DNA from: Synergistaceae bacterium
GTDB lineage: Bacteria > Synergistota > Synergistia > Synergistales > Synergistaceae
Direction: 5' to 3'
DNA: 40,341 bases
Assembly: GCA_030533085.1 (NCBI GenBank)
Contig: JAUNJZ010000022.1
Location: 1-40,341 of the forward strand
Shown here: one piece after another, positions 14,704 to 23,300 of the stretch
Layout of the letters: every line of letters begins with the position of its first letter
Position numbering within the stretch: position 1 is the first letter of the stretch
Notes under the pieces: model-generated
What the model was told of the DNA's origin: nothing
The model's database searches: none
The model's input: only the letters and a program-made list of their open reading frames with translations
Translations under genes and position numbers: made by a program

Positions 14704-15606
14704 ATGCCGGCGGAGCTGAAAATATCCGAAGATAACGACGGCCGCCGCGTTGACCGCGTGCTGCGGACGCTCTGGCCGGAAGTGCCGCTCGGCGCGATCA
14801 TGAAAGCGCTGCGCACAGGCGAGGTCCGTCTTGACGGAAAAAAAACTAAAGGCGAGGCGCGACTTGAGCAGGGGCAGATACTCACCGTCCCGTGGAAAGA
14901 GACTCCGCGCGGCAAGGCGGAGCCATCCGCGCCGCCCTCCGGCGGCAGGCCGCTCGAGACGCTCTACCGCGACGGCTACCTCTGGATCGTCAATAAACCG
15001 GCGGGACTGCTGACGCAGCCTGACGTAAAAGGCGGCGACTCTCTGATAACGCGCGCTCTCTGCGAGCTGGGCTGGAGCCGTGACGATTACCGCCCCGCGA
15101 CAGTGCAGCGTCTGGACAGAAACACATCCGGCGCGATAATAATAGCGCTCTGCGGAGCGGCGCAGCGTCATCTGTCGGAGCTGATACGAGAGCGCAAAAT
15201 AAGAAAAATATACCGCGCGGTCGTCAAAGGACTTACGGAAGCCGAAGGACGCATAGATATCCCGCTGCTCAAAGAGCGCTCCGAAAATATAGTGCGCCCC
15301 GACGCAGGCGGCGACGCGGCGCTGACGCTTTACAGGAGAATAGCGGCGGCCGGCCGCAGCAGCGTCGTAGAGGCGGAGCTTGTCACAGGCCGCCCGCATC
15401 AGGCGCGCGCGCACTTCGCCGCCATAGGCCACCCGATAGTCGGAGATGTGAAGTACGGAGGCGGAGGCGGGGCGAAGCGCCCGCTGCTCCACGCCAGGAC
15501 GATAATATTCCCGGAAGACGCGGAGCTGCCAGCCGCCCTTCGCGGCGCGGCTGTGACCGCCCCTCTGCCAGCGGACATGAAAAAATATGAGGGAGAGACG
15601 CTATAG
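14704..15606 (+). CDS. RluA-family pseudouridine synthase
   Basis: This 300-residue protein begins with an S4 RNA-binding domain (residues about 10-60: RRVDRVLRTLWPEVPLGAIMK). The catalytic domain begins at LWIVNKPAGLLTQ. The signature is QRLDRNTSG with catalytic Asp near residue 138; the usual first His is Gln. RKIRKIYRAVVKG and VTGRPHQARAHFAAIGHPIVGD are the other conserved blocks. It converts uridines in rRNA (RluC/RluD-like) to pseudouridine. Specificity cannot be set between RluC and RluD. It starts 1 bp after yhaM and ends directly against the next ATG, so all three genes are probably cotranscribed. Confidence 0.88.
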   Translation: MPAELKISEDNDGRRVDRVLRTLWPEVPLGAIMKALRTGEVRLDGKKTKGEARLEQGQILTVPWKETPRGKAEPSAPPSGGRPLETLYRDGYLWIVNKPAGLLTQPDVKGGDSLITRALCELGWSRDDYRPATVQRLDRNTSGAIIIALCGAAQRHLSELIRERKIRKIYRAVVKGLTEAEGRIDIPLLKERSENIVRPDAGGDAALTLYRRIAAAGRSSVVEAELVTGRPHQARAHFAAIGHPIVGDVKYGGGGGAKRPLLHARTIIFPEDAELPAALRGAAVTAPLPADMKKYEGETL

Positions 15607-16194
15607 ATGAGATGCGACCGCTGTACGGAAAAACCATGCAGAGAGGGAATGGCCTGCACAGCCTGCGACGCGGCTGCGCTCTACGCCGACCCGGAGGACA
15701 GGCGCATGATGCGCGCCGCCTCGGAGGTAGAGGCGGAATACTACGGAGAAATAAACCGTATCCAGGAGATAATACTATTCTCGCGGAAGATGGGCTACAA
15801 AAAGCTCGGCCTCGCATTCTGCGCCGCCCTCTCGGAAGAGGCGGCCAGAGTTTCGCGGATACTGGAAAGCTATTTTGAAATAGCAAGCGTAAACTGCAAG
15901 GTCTGCGGCGTTCCGAAAGCCGAAATGGGGGCGAAAGAGAGCGAGAAAATCGGCTCCATCTCCTGCAATCCGATAGAACAGGCCGCCGTGCTCAACAAGG
16001 AAGAGACAGAGCTTAATCTGCTGCTGGGGCTTTGCGTCGGCCACGACGCGCTCTTTATAAAATATTCCGACGCGCCGGTAGTTCCGCTCGCAGCTAAAGA
16101 CAGAGTCCTAGCGCACAATCCGCTCGGCGCGCTCTACTGCTCCGCGATCTTCAAACGAATGCTGAAAGAGGCGGCGGAGCAGGAAGCGGAATAA
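15607..16194 (+). CDS. DUF1847 predicted metal-binding protein
   Basis: This 195-residue protein begins with a Cys cluster (C3, C6, C11, C17 and C20 in the first 20 residues) and has further Cys at KVCGVPK and ISCNP. The later block LLLGLCVGHDALFIKYSDAPV...LAHNPLGAL is characteristic of the DUF1847 family of anaerobes. It probably binds zinc or an Fe-S cluster, but its function is unknown. The ATG abuts the stop of the pseudouridine synthase gene. Confidence 0.8.
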   Translation: MRCDRCTEKPCREGMACTACDAAALYADPEDRRMMRAASEVEAEYYGEINRIQEIILFSRKMGYKKLGLAFCAALSEEAARVSRILESYFEIASVNCKVCGVPKAEMGAKESEKIGSISCNPIEQAAVLNKEETELNLLLGLCVGHDALFIKYSDAPVVPLAAKDRVLAHNPLGALYCSAIFKRMLKEAAEQEAE

Positions 16195-16195
16195 A

Positions 16196-16245
16196 GAGCG
16201 GCGAAGCAGCAAGGGGGAAGCGCTTCGCCGCTCCCTCTTTTTTTT
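16196..16245. terminator. Strong convergent terminator
   Basis: A 12-bp perfect stem (16196-16207 with 16222-16233) is followed by CCTC and a T8 tract. It closes the yhaM operon and lies against the end of the XRE gene on the other strand. Confidence 0.85.
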
Positions 16246-16627
16246 ATGGCTGTTGACCTCTCTTTAGCGAAAGGTCGGATAAGCGTTTCATATCCTTTGC
16301 GTAATTCAGTATCTTTATCTTTATTTCCAGGGGCGCCTCGCGCAAAAGCTCGCAGATAGCACGCGTTATATCGTCGGCTTCGGGAGCCGGTGCGCGCCAT
16401 TCCCCATCTTTCATGAAAGGACACTGCGCCGGCGCTTCGTCCGCGTCGTCGAAAAGCGACGTCGGCGTGACCCCCAGAACGCCGGCAATCTTTTCCAGCC
16501 TTTTTATCGACGGAGATTTCTTGCCGTTTTCCAGCGCCGAGATATAGCCGACGGAGAGATCGGCGGCTTCAGCCAGCTGTTCCTGCGTCATTTTCTTTAA
16601 CAGGCGAAGTTCTCTGATTTTTTCCAT
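16244..16627 (-). CDS. XRE-family transcriptional regulator
   Basis: This 127-residue protein has an N-terminal helix-turn-helix of the Cro/C1 type (residues 4-60: MTQEQLAEAADLSVGYISALENGKKSPS). The tail (about 90-127) is helical and could mediate dimerisation. The ATG follows GGGAGG by 9 bp. It is divergent from the secreted protease gene 300 bp away, so it may control that gene or itself. No ligand-binding domain is recognisable. Confidence 0.85.
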   Translation of the reverse strand: MEKIRELRLLKKMTQEQLAEAADLSVGYISALENGKKSPSIKRLEKIAGVLGVTPTSLFDDADEAPAQCPFMKDGEWRAPAPEADDITRAICELLREAPLEIKIKILNYAKDMKRLSDLSLKRGQQP

Positions 16628-16927
16628 TTCCCGATGCCTCCCTCACGTCATTTTTTATTGTCGAGAGGAAGGCCATAAAACGCCATAGACTTTTAGTAAA
16701 AAAAACAAGCATATTAAAATATCTTTTTGCTATTTTTCCATAGTATTATATATATTTATCTATAAGTAAAGAATACTTTCGTTTATAAGAACAGGTAAAA
16801 ATACAGATGCGTATGTGAGACGCACGGGATATTGTTTGCGTGAAGGGAGGGAGAGAAGCGCCGACAGCTGAAAGGCAGCGAGCCAATTTAACTGTTGATT
16901 TTTTTATTGTAAAAAGGAGGTAACGCT
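16628..16927. other. Divergent intergenic region (XRE / protease)
   Basis: The first half is AT-rich and should hold the divergent promoters. TATTATATATA-type sequence near 16740-16760 is a possible -10 region for the protease. A short hairpin TGCGT...ACGCA lies near 16809-16825, followed by a purine-rich leader. I could not match the leader to a known riboswitch. Confidence 0.35.
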
Positions 16928-18646
16928 ATGAGTAAAGTTTTTCAAAAGACAGCAAATCTTATCGTTATAATGATGTTGACAGCCGCTGTATGCTGCGGCG
17001 TTTCGGCGGAGGCCGCGCTGAAGGCGGCTCCGGTCAATCCTGATTTTGTCGAATGGCTCAATAAGCAATCCGCCGGAGCTGCGGCCTCTTCAACAGCCGT
17101 CTCAACAAGGGCCAACGGATACATTCCATCTCCGGTTAACTGGAGCCACCTTGACGACGCGGTCTACAATCCAGTCTCATCATCATATTCTTCCTCATCT
17201 TCCTCATCTTCTGTCAGGCAAACGACGGCATTGCCGGTAAGCTACGACCTGCGAAGCCGAATGCCGAAGGTTGAAGAACAGCCCTTCGGCAACTGCTGGA
17301 CATACAGCTGCGTCGCGGCTACGGAATCCAATCTTATCAACAAAGGATTGGTCTCATCGTCGGATATCGACCTTTCCGAATGGTATCTGACATTCTTCGC
17401 TTATAATGACGAATCACAGTTCAAACCGGCCTTCACAAATTCGACCGGAGAAGCGTACTACGACGCCGGAGGCAACAACTGGAGAGCCGTGGCGCTGCTT
17501 TCGCGCGGCAGCGGCTCTGTGCTGGAAGCGCAGGCCCCATCTCCCGCAAATGAACAGGCTGTTTACAGCCCCTCCGTTGTGAATAGGAGCTATAAGCTTA
17601 CAGACGCCCTCTATCTTGGCGATTTAGGAGTTGAAGAGGTGCGGCTCAGCGAACAGAGGCGCGAGATGGCCAAAAGGGCGATATTAGAATACGGAGCGGT
17701 TTCTGTCGGAATCTACATGAATCTAGACGATCCTTTATATTATGAATATTTTAACCGCTCGACCAATGCGTATAAGACGGGCGGTGTATTAAGCGTTGAT
17801 CACGCCGTCGCCATTGTCGGGTGGGACGATAATTACTCAAAGGGGAATTTCAATACCGGTAATCAGCCGGTCGCTGACGGCGCGTGGATCGTCCGTAACA
17901 GCTGGGGCAGCAATTGGGGCGACGGAGGACACTTCTACGTCTCGTATGAGGAGAGCAACCTTTGCGACGGCGTCGCCTATGTGACGGAAGCCGCGCCGCA
18001 AAGTGAAAAAATATATCAATACGACCCGCTCGGGCTGGTGGGCTTCATATCATACGACGGATCCAGCATAGGAACCGGCGAAGGCGAGGGCGGGAGCGCC
18101 GGGCCGGTCTACTTCGCTAATGTTTTTACGGCGGAAGAGAACGAATCCCTCGGCTCTGTCGCCTTTTACTGCTTCGCGCCTGAACAGGAATACGAGATAA
18201 AGGTATATACCGGCTGCGAGGCCTCTCCCGTAAGCGGCGCGCTGGCGGCGACGAAAAGAACGACGATAGCCGCGCCGGGATACAATACGGTCGCCCTGGA
18301 TTCCCGCGTGAATTTGACTAAGGGGGAAAAATTCTCCGTCGTGATATGCACCTCATCCGATAAGACGAAATATGTAATCCCCTGTGAATATTATCATATC
18401 AAATATTCTGAAAAGGCCAGCTCCAACGAGGGGGAAAGCTGGCTCTCTCTCAACGGTACGGACTTTAAGGATATACTGTCCGTGGATAGTAACAACAAAG
18501 TGCCGCGGGCTAACGTTTGCATAAAGGCTTTTACCACAGCGGCCTCTCCGACGCCCTCCGGCGACTCCTCAGGCGGCTGCGACGCGGGCGTCGCGGCGCT
18601 GGCGCTGATGGCTCTGATTCCGTTGGCGCTGAAAAAGAAAAGGTAA
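16928..18646 (+). CDS. Secreted papain-like (C1A) cysteine protease with Synerg-CTERM tail
   Basis: This 572-residue protein starts behind a near-perfect AAGGAGGTAAC. A signal peptide spans about 1-29. A Ser-rich linker near 80-97 may be a flexible stalk. The peptidase C1 domain starts at LPVSYDLRS; catalytic residues read as Cys123 (QPFGNCW), His292 (SVDHAVAIVGW) and Asn324 (VRNSWGSNWG), with an oxyanion Gln before FGNC. A beta-rich lectin-like domain (about 360-530) follows. The end, GGCDAGVAALALMALIPLAL then KKKR, fits the Synerg-CTERM sorting signal, so the enzyme is likely processed and surface-anchored. It probably digests peptides outside the cell, in line with the amino-acid-fermenting life of this phylum. 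Confidence 0.9.
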   Translation: MSKVFQKTANLIVIMMLTAAVCCGVSAEAALKAAPVNPDFVEWLNKQSAGAAASSTAVSTRANGYIPSPVNWSHLDDAVYNPVSSSYSSSSSSSSVRQTTALPVSYDLRSRMPKVEEQPFGNCWTYSCVAATESNLINKGLVSSSDIDLSEWYLTFFAYNDESQFKPAFTNSTGEAYYDAGGNNWRAVALLSRGSGSVLEAQAPSPANEQAVYSPSVVNRSYKLTDALYLGDLGVEEVRLSEQRREMAKRAILEYGAVSVGIYMNLDDPLYYEYFNRSTNAYKTGGVLSVDHAVAIVGWDDNYSKGNFNTGNQPVADGAWIVRNSWGSNWGDGGHFYVSYEESNLCDGVAYVTEAAPQSEKIYQYDPLGLVGFISYDGSSIGTGEGEGGSAGPVYFANVFTAEENESLGSVAFYCFAPEQEYEIKVYTGCEASPVSGALAATKRTTIAAPGYNTVALDSRVNLTKGEKFSVVICTSSDKTKYVIPCEYYHIKYSEKASSNEGESWLSLNGTDFKDILSVDSNNKVPRANVCIKAFTTAASPTPSGDSSGGCDAGVAALALMALIPLALKKKR

Positions 18647-18675
18647 TTTTCTGCTGAAACATTAAAATATGAACG

Positions 18676-18708
18676 GCGCGGGGCGGAGGATGATTCTCCG
18701 TCCCGCGC
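18676..18708 (+). terminator. Hairpin after the protease gene
   Basis: A 13-bp GC-rich stem with one G-U pair (18676-18688 with 18696-18708) lies 30 bp after the stop codon. The T tract is weak (TCCTTTG). Confidence 0.6.
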
Positions 18709-18905
18709 TCCTTTGATAAAAGCGTCCCGCTGCCGCGAAGTTCGTTTTCAGAAGTCAAGAAGTGTGATATCCTCTTCATGGCAGGATTCTCCCGTATATT
18801 TTTTTGCGGCGGTAATAATAGCGGCGGGAGAGCTCTGTTCCGCCTTTCCTGCCGTAAGTTTGCCGTCGGCGGAGGGCGTGAGATTATGAAAAGGAGTCAT
18901 TTGAT

Positions 18906-19163
18906 ATGGTGGAATTCAGCTATGTAATCACAGACCCTGCCGGTATTCACGCGCGTCCGGCCGGGCAGCTCGTCAAAATGGCGGCCGCTTTTGCAAGCGC
19001 GATAAGAATAACGAAGGGCGAAAAGAGCGCGGATCTTAAAAGAATATTCTCCGTCATGGGGCTTGGGGTAAGATGCGGCGAGCAGGTGAGCGTCAGCGTC
19101 GAAGGCGTTGACGAAGAGGCCGCCGCGCGCGCCGTGGAGGATTTTCTGAAAGCCAATATGTAA
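18906..19163 (+). CDS. ptsH: HPr phosphocarrier, Arg at position 46
   Basis: This 85-residue protein, with AAGGAG upstream, carries phosphate from enzyme I to sugar permeases. The active-site loop GIHARPAGQLV has His15 and Arg17. At the regulatory site the segment is LKRIFSVMGLGV: Arg occupies position 46, where Gram-positive HPr has the Ser phosphorylated by HPr kinase. A Ser occurs at 49 instead. ptsI follows after 72 bp. No enzyme II gene is nearby, so the pair may serve a general or regulatory PTS role. Confidence 0.92.
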   Translation: MVEFSYVITDPAGIHARPAGQLVKMAAAFASAIRITKGEKSADLKRIFSVMGLGVRCGEQVSVSVEGVDEEAAARAVEDFLKANM

Positions 19164-19235
19164 GCTGTTTCGCCGTAATCGTAAATTCGGCGCTGACTTA
19201 GCCCCATTTTACACAAAGCGGAGGAGGCTGGCGAA

Positions 19236-20867
19236 ATGATAGAAATCAACGGAGTAAGCGTTTTTTCCGGCGTCGCGATAGGCGAGCTTCGTTTCCTTCA
19301 GAAGCGGCGGCGCGAAACGGAGCGTGTGGAGGCGGCGGACAGCGCGGCAGAGCTGGAACGCTTTGAAGCGGCGCGCGGCGAGGCGGATATGGAGCTGGAA
19401 AGGCTCTGCGAAAAGGCAACTAAAGAGGTAGGGGAGGAGGAGGCCGCCATCTTCGACGTTCACAGAATGATGCTGAGCGACCCTGACTATCTGGAGGCGA
19501 TCGGCGGAATCATAACGGGGGAGGGAGTAACGGCGGAATACGCGGTGAGCCGCGCGTCGGAGACTTTCGCGGAAATGTTTTCTTCCATGGACGACCCCTA
19601 TATGAGCGGGCGCGCCGCCGACGTAAGGGACATAGCAGAGCGTCTGCTGGCGAAGCTTTCCAACGGGGACGAAGGCCGGCCGGCGCTGAGCGCCCCCGCC
19701 ATCCTTGCCGCGCGCGACCTCTCGCCGAGCGATACGATACAGCTTGAAAAGGAAAAAACTCTGGGCTTCGTCACCTCCGGCGGCTCCGCGAACTCTCACA
19801 CCGCGATACTCGCGCGCACTATGTCAATTCCCGCGCTGGTGAACCTCGGCGAAAAGCTCCTGCCTGAATACGACGGCCATTTTGCGGCGCTAGACGGTTT
19901 CACCGGAACTCTCTACATAGATCCGGACGCGGAAACGCTGACCGCCATGGAGAAAAAAAAGGCGGAGTCCGCGGAGGCGCGCGCGCGGCTGGAAGGGCTG
20001 AAGGGCAAGGCGAACGTAACTATTGACGGACGCCGTGTCAAGGTATTCGCGAATGTCAGCGGCCTCGCGGATATCGAGGCCGTCCTTGAAAACGACGCTG
20101 AGGGGATCGGCCTCTTCCGCAGCGAATTCATATACATGGAAAGCGACTGCTTCCCGAGCGAAGAGCGGCAGTTTGAGATATACAGGCGGGCCGTTGAGAA
20201 AATGGGAGATAGGGAAGTCGTAATCAGGACGCTTGACATCGGCGCGGACAAACAGGCGGCATATTTCGACCTGCCGCATGAGCAAAATCCGGCCATGGGA
20301 ATGAGGGGAATCCGCATCTGCCTCACACGTCCGGAGATATTTCAGACGCAGCTTCGCGCCCTCCTTCGCGCGTCGGTCTACGGTAAACTCGCGATCATGT
20401 TCCCGATGATCGCGTCGCCGCGCGAAGTGGACGAGGCCATGTCGGTAATGGAGGAAGCCAGAGAATCGCTGCGCCGGCAAAATATACCGTTCCGCGAGGA
20501 TATCAGCGTCGGCATCATGATAGAGACGCCATCGGCGGTGATGATGAGCGCGGAGCTTGCGGAGCGCGCAGACTTTTTCAGCGTCGGCACGAACGACCTT
20601 ACGCAGTACACGCTGGCCGCCGACAGGCAGAACCAGCAGATCGAGCGCTTCTACGACGCGCGCAGCGAGGCGGTGCTGCGGATGATAAAAATTGTCGCCG
20701 ACAACGCTCACGCGGCTGGCAAATGGGTAGGCATATGCGGCGAAATGGGCGCGGACACGGAGCTTACGGAAAAATTCCTGCGGATGGGAATCGACGAGAT
20801 ATCCGTTTCCCCTGGAGCGCTGCTCCCCCTCCGCCGGAAAATCCGTTCGCTCGACCTGTCGAAGTAG
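19236..20867 (+). CDS. ptsI: PTS enzyme I (PEP-protein phosphotransferase)
   Basis: This 543-residue protein autophosphorylates from PEP and passes phosphate to HPr. Domains: HPr-binding helices (about 1-140), the phosphohistidine swivel with His188 in SGGSANSHTAIL, and the PEP-binding barrel (about 255-540) with GIGLFRSEF, MMSAELAE...DFFSVGTNDLTQYTLA and Cys501 in GICGEMG. It is slightly shorter than the roughly 570 residues common for the family but has every key motif. The ATG lies 7 bp after GGAGG. It follows ptsH with no visible terminator between. Confidence 0.94.
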   Translation: MIEINGVSVFSGVAIGELRFLQKRRRETERVEAADSAAELERFEAARGEADMELERLCEKATKEVGEEEAAIFDVHRMMLSDPDYLEAIGGIITGEGVTAEYAVSRASETFAEMFSSMDDPYMSGRAADVRDIAERLLAKLSNGDEGRPALSAPAILAARDLSPSDTIQLEKEKTLGFVTSGGSANSHTAILARTMSIPALVNLGEKLLPEYDGHFAALDGFTGTLYIDPDAETLTAMEKKKAESAEARARLEGLKGKANVTIDGRRVKVFANVSGLADIEAVLENDAEGIGLFRSEFIYMESDCFPSEERQFEIYRRAVEKMGDREVVIRTLDIGADKQAAYFDLPHEQNPAMGMRGIRICLTRPEIFQTQLRALLRASVYGKLAIMFPMIASPREVDEAMSVMEEARESLRRQNIPFREDISVGIMIETPSAVMMSAELAERADFFSVGTNDLTQYTLAADRQNQQIERFYDARSEAVLRMIKIVADNAHAAGKWVGICGEMGADTELTEKFLRMGIDEISVSPGALLPLRRKIRSLDLSK

Positions 20868-20919
20868 AGGCGAGGCGTTCTTTGTGATATTTTAGATATG
20901 TAAAGCGCTATTTCATCAA

Positions 20920-20948
20920 TGGACGTTTATAATAAGTTGGTTTATAAT
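20920..20948 (+). promoter_or_regulatory. Probable glgC promoter
   Basis: TGGACG (20920-20925), a 17-bp spacer and a perfect TATAAT (20943-20948) precede glgC by about 60 bp. A second TATAAT at 20928-20933 lies in a short direct repeat (GTTTATAATAA twice). Confidence 0.5.
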
Positions 20949-21009
20949 AACAGCATAAATAATAAGTCAGCAACTTGATGCGGAAGCTTTAAAAAAGGAG
21001 GGCGTTATT

Positions 21010-22311
21010 ATGATACATGGAAAATATGGGCGCGTGCTCGGAATGGTCCTTGCCGGAGGTAAGGGCGAAAGACTCATGCCGCTCACACGATACAGAGCAA
21101 AACCGGCTGTGCCATTCGCGGCAAAATACCGTATCATAGATTTTGCGCTTTCAAATATGGTCAACAGCGGGTTGTTCTCCATATACTGTCTGATACAGTT
21201 CAAGAGCCAGTCTCTGCACGAGCATATCGGCAAGGGCTGGCAGTTCGGCAGCGCTCTGCGCGGCAGAGACTTCTTTGTCAACGTCGTTCCTGCTCAGATG
21301 TGGGACGGCGAACGCTGGTACGAAGGCACGGCCGACGCTATATTCCAGAACATGCATCTTGTCACGCTCTTTGACGCGGACAGGGTATGCATATTCGCCG
21401 CCGACCACGTTTACAAAATGGATGTGGAACAGATGCTGGCCTATCACATGGACAATAGCGCGGACGTCACAGTCGCCGCCTACGTCGTCCCCTCTTCCGA
21501 GGCCAGTCAGTTCGGCTGTATAGCCACCGACGAGACCGGGCGCATCGTGGATTTTGTCGAGAAGCCCGCCGTTCCGCCTGAGATACCGGGGCGCCCCGGC
21601 TACAGCTTCGTCTCGATGGGCAACTACATATTCGAGCGCGAGATACTGGAAGAGTCGGTGCTGTCAGACAACGAGCGCAAGGAAAGCTCTCATGATTTCG
21701 GCAGGGACATCCTTCCTTTGCTTTTCAAAGGCTACAAAGTGATGGCCTACGACTTCTCGACCAACAAGCTGCCAGGCGGGGACAAGCCGTACTGGAAGGA
21801 CGTAGGGAGCATAAAGGCATACTGGGAGGCGCACATGGATCTGCTGCACCATCCGTCGGCGCTGTCGCTCTTCAACCAGCAGTGGCCCATCAGGACGGTA
21901 TCCTTTTCGGACCCGCCCGGCTTCACCTACCCCGATAAAGACCATTCCTGTTCCGTTGACGGCTGCCTGCGGGCGGAAGCGAGCCGCGTGCTCGGCGCGT
22001 ACGTCCGCAAGAGCGTGCTTTCGCGCAACTGCGTGATAAACGCAGGCTCCGTTATCGAAGAGACGATAATAGGCCAGAATGTTGAAATTGGCGAAAACTG
22101 CCGTCTGCGCCGCGTCATAGTAGACGCTCACAACCACATCCCCGCCGGTACGTCGATAGGCTTCGACCCCGTCGCCGACGCGGAGCGCTACCATGTAGAC
22201 CCGGCGTCGGGGCTTGTAGTCGTCGGAATGCCGCGGATACAGCTGCGCAAGAAGTTACAGATACCAGGCGCCTACGAAAATCTTTTCTCCTCGGACGGAA
22301 CGGATTTCTAA
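21010..22311 (+). CDS. glgC: Glucose-1-phosphate adenylyltransferase
   Basis: This 433-residue enzyme makes ADP-glucose from ATP and glucose-1-phosphate, the committed step of bacterial glycogen synthesis. The nucleotidyltransferase loop MVLAGGKGERLMPLT, the FAAKYRIIDFALSN block, WYEGTADAIFQN and the catalytic FAADHVYKMD are all present. The C-terminal 130 residues form a left-handed beta-helix (hexapeptide-like NAGSVIEETIIGQNVEIGENC). Start ATG behind AAAAGGAGGG. No other glycogen gene is adjacent. Proximity to ptsHI may reflect sugar status, but this is inference. Confidence 0.93.
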   Translation: MIHGKYGRVLGMVLAGGKGERLMPLTRYRAKPAVPFAAKYRIIDFALSNMVNSGLFSIYCLIQFKSQSLHEHIGKGWQFGSALRGRDFFVNVVPAQMWDGERWYEGTADAIFQNMHLVTLFDADRVCIFAADHVYKMDVEQMLAYHMDNSADVTVAAYVVPSSEASQFGCIATDETGRIVDFVEKPAVPPEIPGRPGYSFVSMGNYIFEREILEESVLSDNERKESSHDFGRDILPLLFKGYKVMAYDFSTNKLPGGDKPYWKDVGSIKAYWEAHMDLLHHPSALSLFNQQWPIRTVSFSDPPGFTYPDKDHSCSVDGCLRAEASRVLGAYVRKSVLSRNCVINAGSVIEETIIGQNVEIGENCRLRRVIVDAHNHIPAGTSIGFDPVADAERYHVDPASGLVVVGMPRIQLRKKLQIPGAYENLFSSDGTDF

Positions 22312-22340
22312 CCGCCGCGAGAAAAAAGATAAAAAATAAG

Positions 22341-22370
22341 AATAGGCCCGCTCGCAGGAGCGGGTCTATT
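22341..22370. terminator. Convergent hairpin after glgC
   Basis: A 13-bp stem with one G-U pair (22341-22353 with 22358-22370), loop GCAG, lies between glgC and the convergent CDGSH gene. A-rich sequence on its left would act as a U tract for the minus strand. Confidence 0.65.
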
Positions 22371-22397
22371 GCGTGCGCTCTGCGGCGCGGCGGCATT

Positions 22398-23075
22398 CTA
22401 TTCTCCGTCATCCGCCTCTTCGTCCTGTAAATGCGCGCCGTCGCAGAATGGCTTGTTGCGGGACTGGCCGCAGCGGCAGAGCGTCACCCTGTTGCGCGGC
22501 TCGTAGCGCACCCCCTCCGCGCCTATCACTGGAATGCCCCCCTTGACCCAGATGGGGCCGAGCTTCCCCTCCGGCCGGTCGTCGATCAGCGATATATCGC
22601 GCGGCAGCTTTGGCTCGATGATCTCTCCGTCGATAACTATGGTAAGCCGCCCCGCCGGACAGCTGCAAGCCTCCTCGATTGCCAGCTCCCTATCCTCCGG
22701 CCTCATTATCAGATTCCATACCTGGCCGTGAGGGTCGCAATATCTGGCGATGGCGCATAAAACCTCCTTATCCATCAGCGCCATGCCGTCGCCCTTGTAG
22801 ATACGGCAGGATTCCGCGTAGGGAATATTATCCGCCTGCTCCGTGCCGTCAAAAGCTATCTTCGCGTGACTGCCGTCGCAGAAGGGCTTGTCCCGCGACG
22901 CTCCGCAGCGGCAGAGGAAAAAGCTCTCCTGCCGCGGGTAATCCCCGCTCTTTTCCCATGCGATGGAGCCGCCTTCGCCGTCGCCGACGATCCGCACATT
23001 GTCGAGCCGGACGCCGCCTGTAACGCGGTACGGCCCGTTCTTTATGATAATTACAGCTTTGCCCTTTTCATCCAT
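22398..23075 (-). CDS. Double-CDGSH iron-sulfur protein
   Basis: About 225 residues from ATG 23075, chosen because AGAGG lies 8 bp before it; the open frame extends further upstream without a ribosome site. Two CDGSH motifs are visible, CRCGASRDKPFCDGSH and CRCGQSRNKPFCDGAH, each supplying three Cys and one His to a 2Fe-2S cluster. Between them is a segment (CAIARYCDPHGQVW...CSCPAGRLTI) that resembles a divergent ferredoxin-like (Fer4_19) domain. Proteins with this layout are redox or cluster-carrier proteins of unknown partner. The gene is near an Isc locus, which may supply its clusters. Confidence 0.85.
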   Translation of the reverse strand: MDEKGKAVIIIKNGPYRVTGGVRLDNVRIVGDGEGGSIAWEKSGDYPRQESFFLCRCGASRDKPFCDGSHAKIAFDGTEQADNIPYAESCRIYKGDGMALMDKEVLCAIARYCDPHGQVWNLIMRPEDRELAIEEACSCPAGRLTIVIDGEIIEPKLPRDISLIDDRPEGKLGPIWVKGGIPVIGAEGVRYEPRNRVTLCRCGQSRNKPFCDGAHLQDEEADDGE

Positions 23076-23199
23076 CCTGCCAGCCTCTTTCATTATGTGA
23101 TAAGCGTGAAAATCCGCTCCGCAAATATTACCGCCGCAAAAAAGCGCCCGCCTCCATACCATTGCCGGGGCGGCGGAGCGCCATTACGCGGAAAAGCGC

Positions 23200-23237
23200 A
23201 AAAAAGGCGGCTGCGGATACTTTATCCGCGCGCCGCC
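23200..23237 (-). terminator. Terminator of the small FAH-like gene
   Basis: Read on the minus strand, a GC-rich stem (23223-23237 with 23206-23219) is followed by six T. It lies about 65 bp past the stop of the small FAH-like gene and ahead of the CDGSH gene on the same strand. Confidence 0.7.
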
Positions 23238-23300
23238 GCTCTGGGCCTTCTGTTTTTTTTGCACTGCCGCCTCTTCGCCGCTTACAGGCTGACCGTTCCT

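Noticed and set aside
16780..16920. Possible riboswitch (c-di-GMP type) before the protease
   Set aside because: Purine-rich leader with small hairpins, but the conserved core motifs of known classes were not found.
22522..22531. CTATCACTGG match outside the element
   Set aside because: Lies inside the CDGSH coding sequence; a single 10-mer match in 40 kb is compatible with chance.
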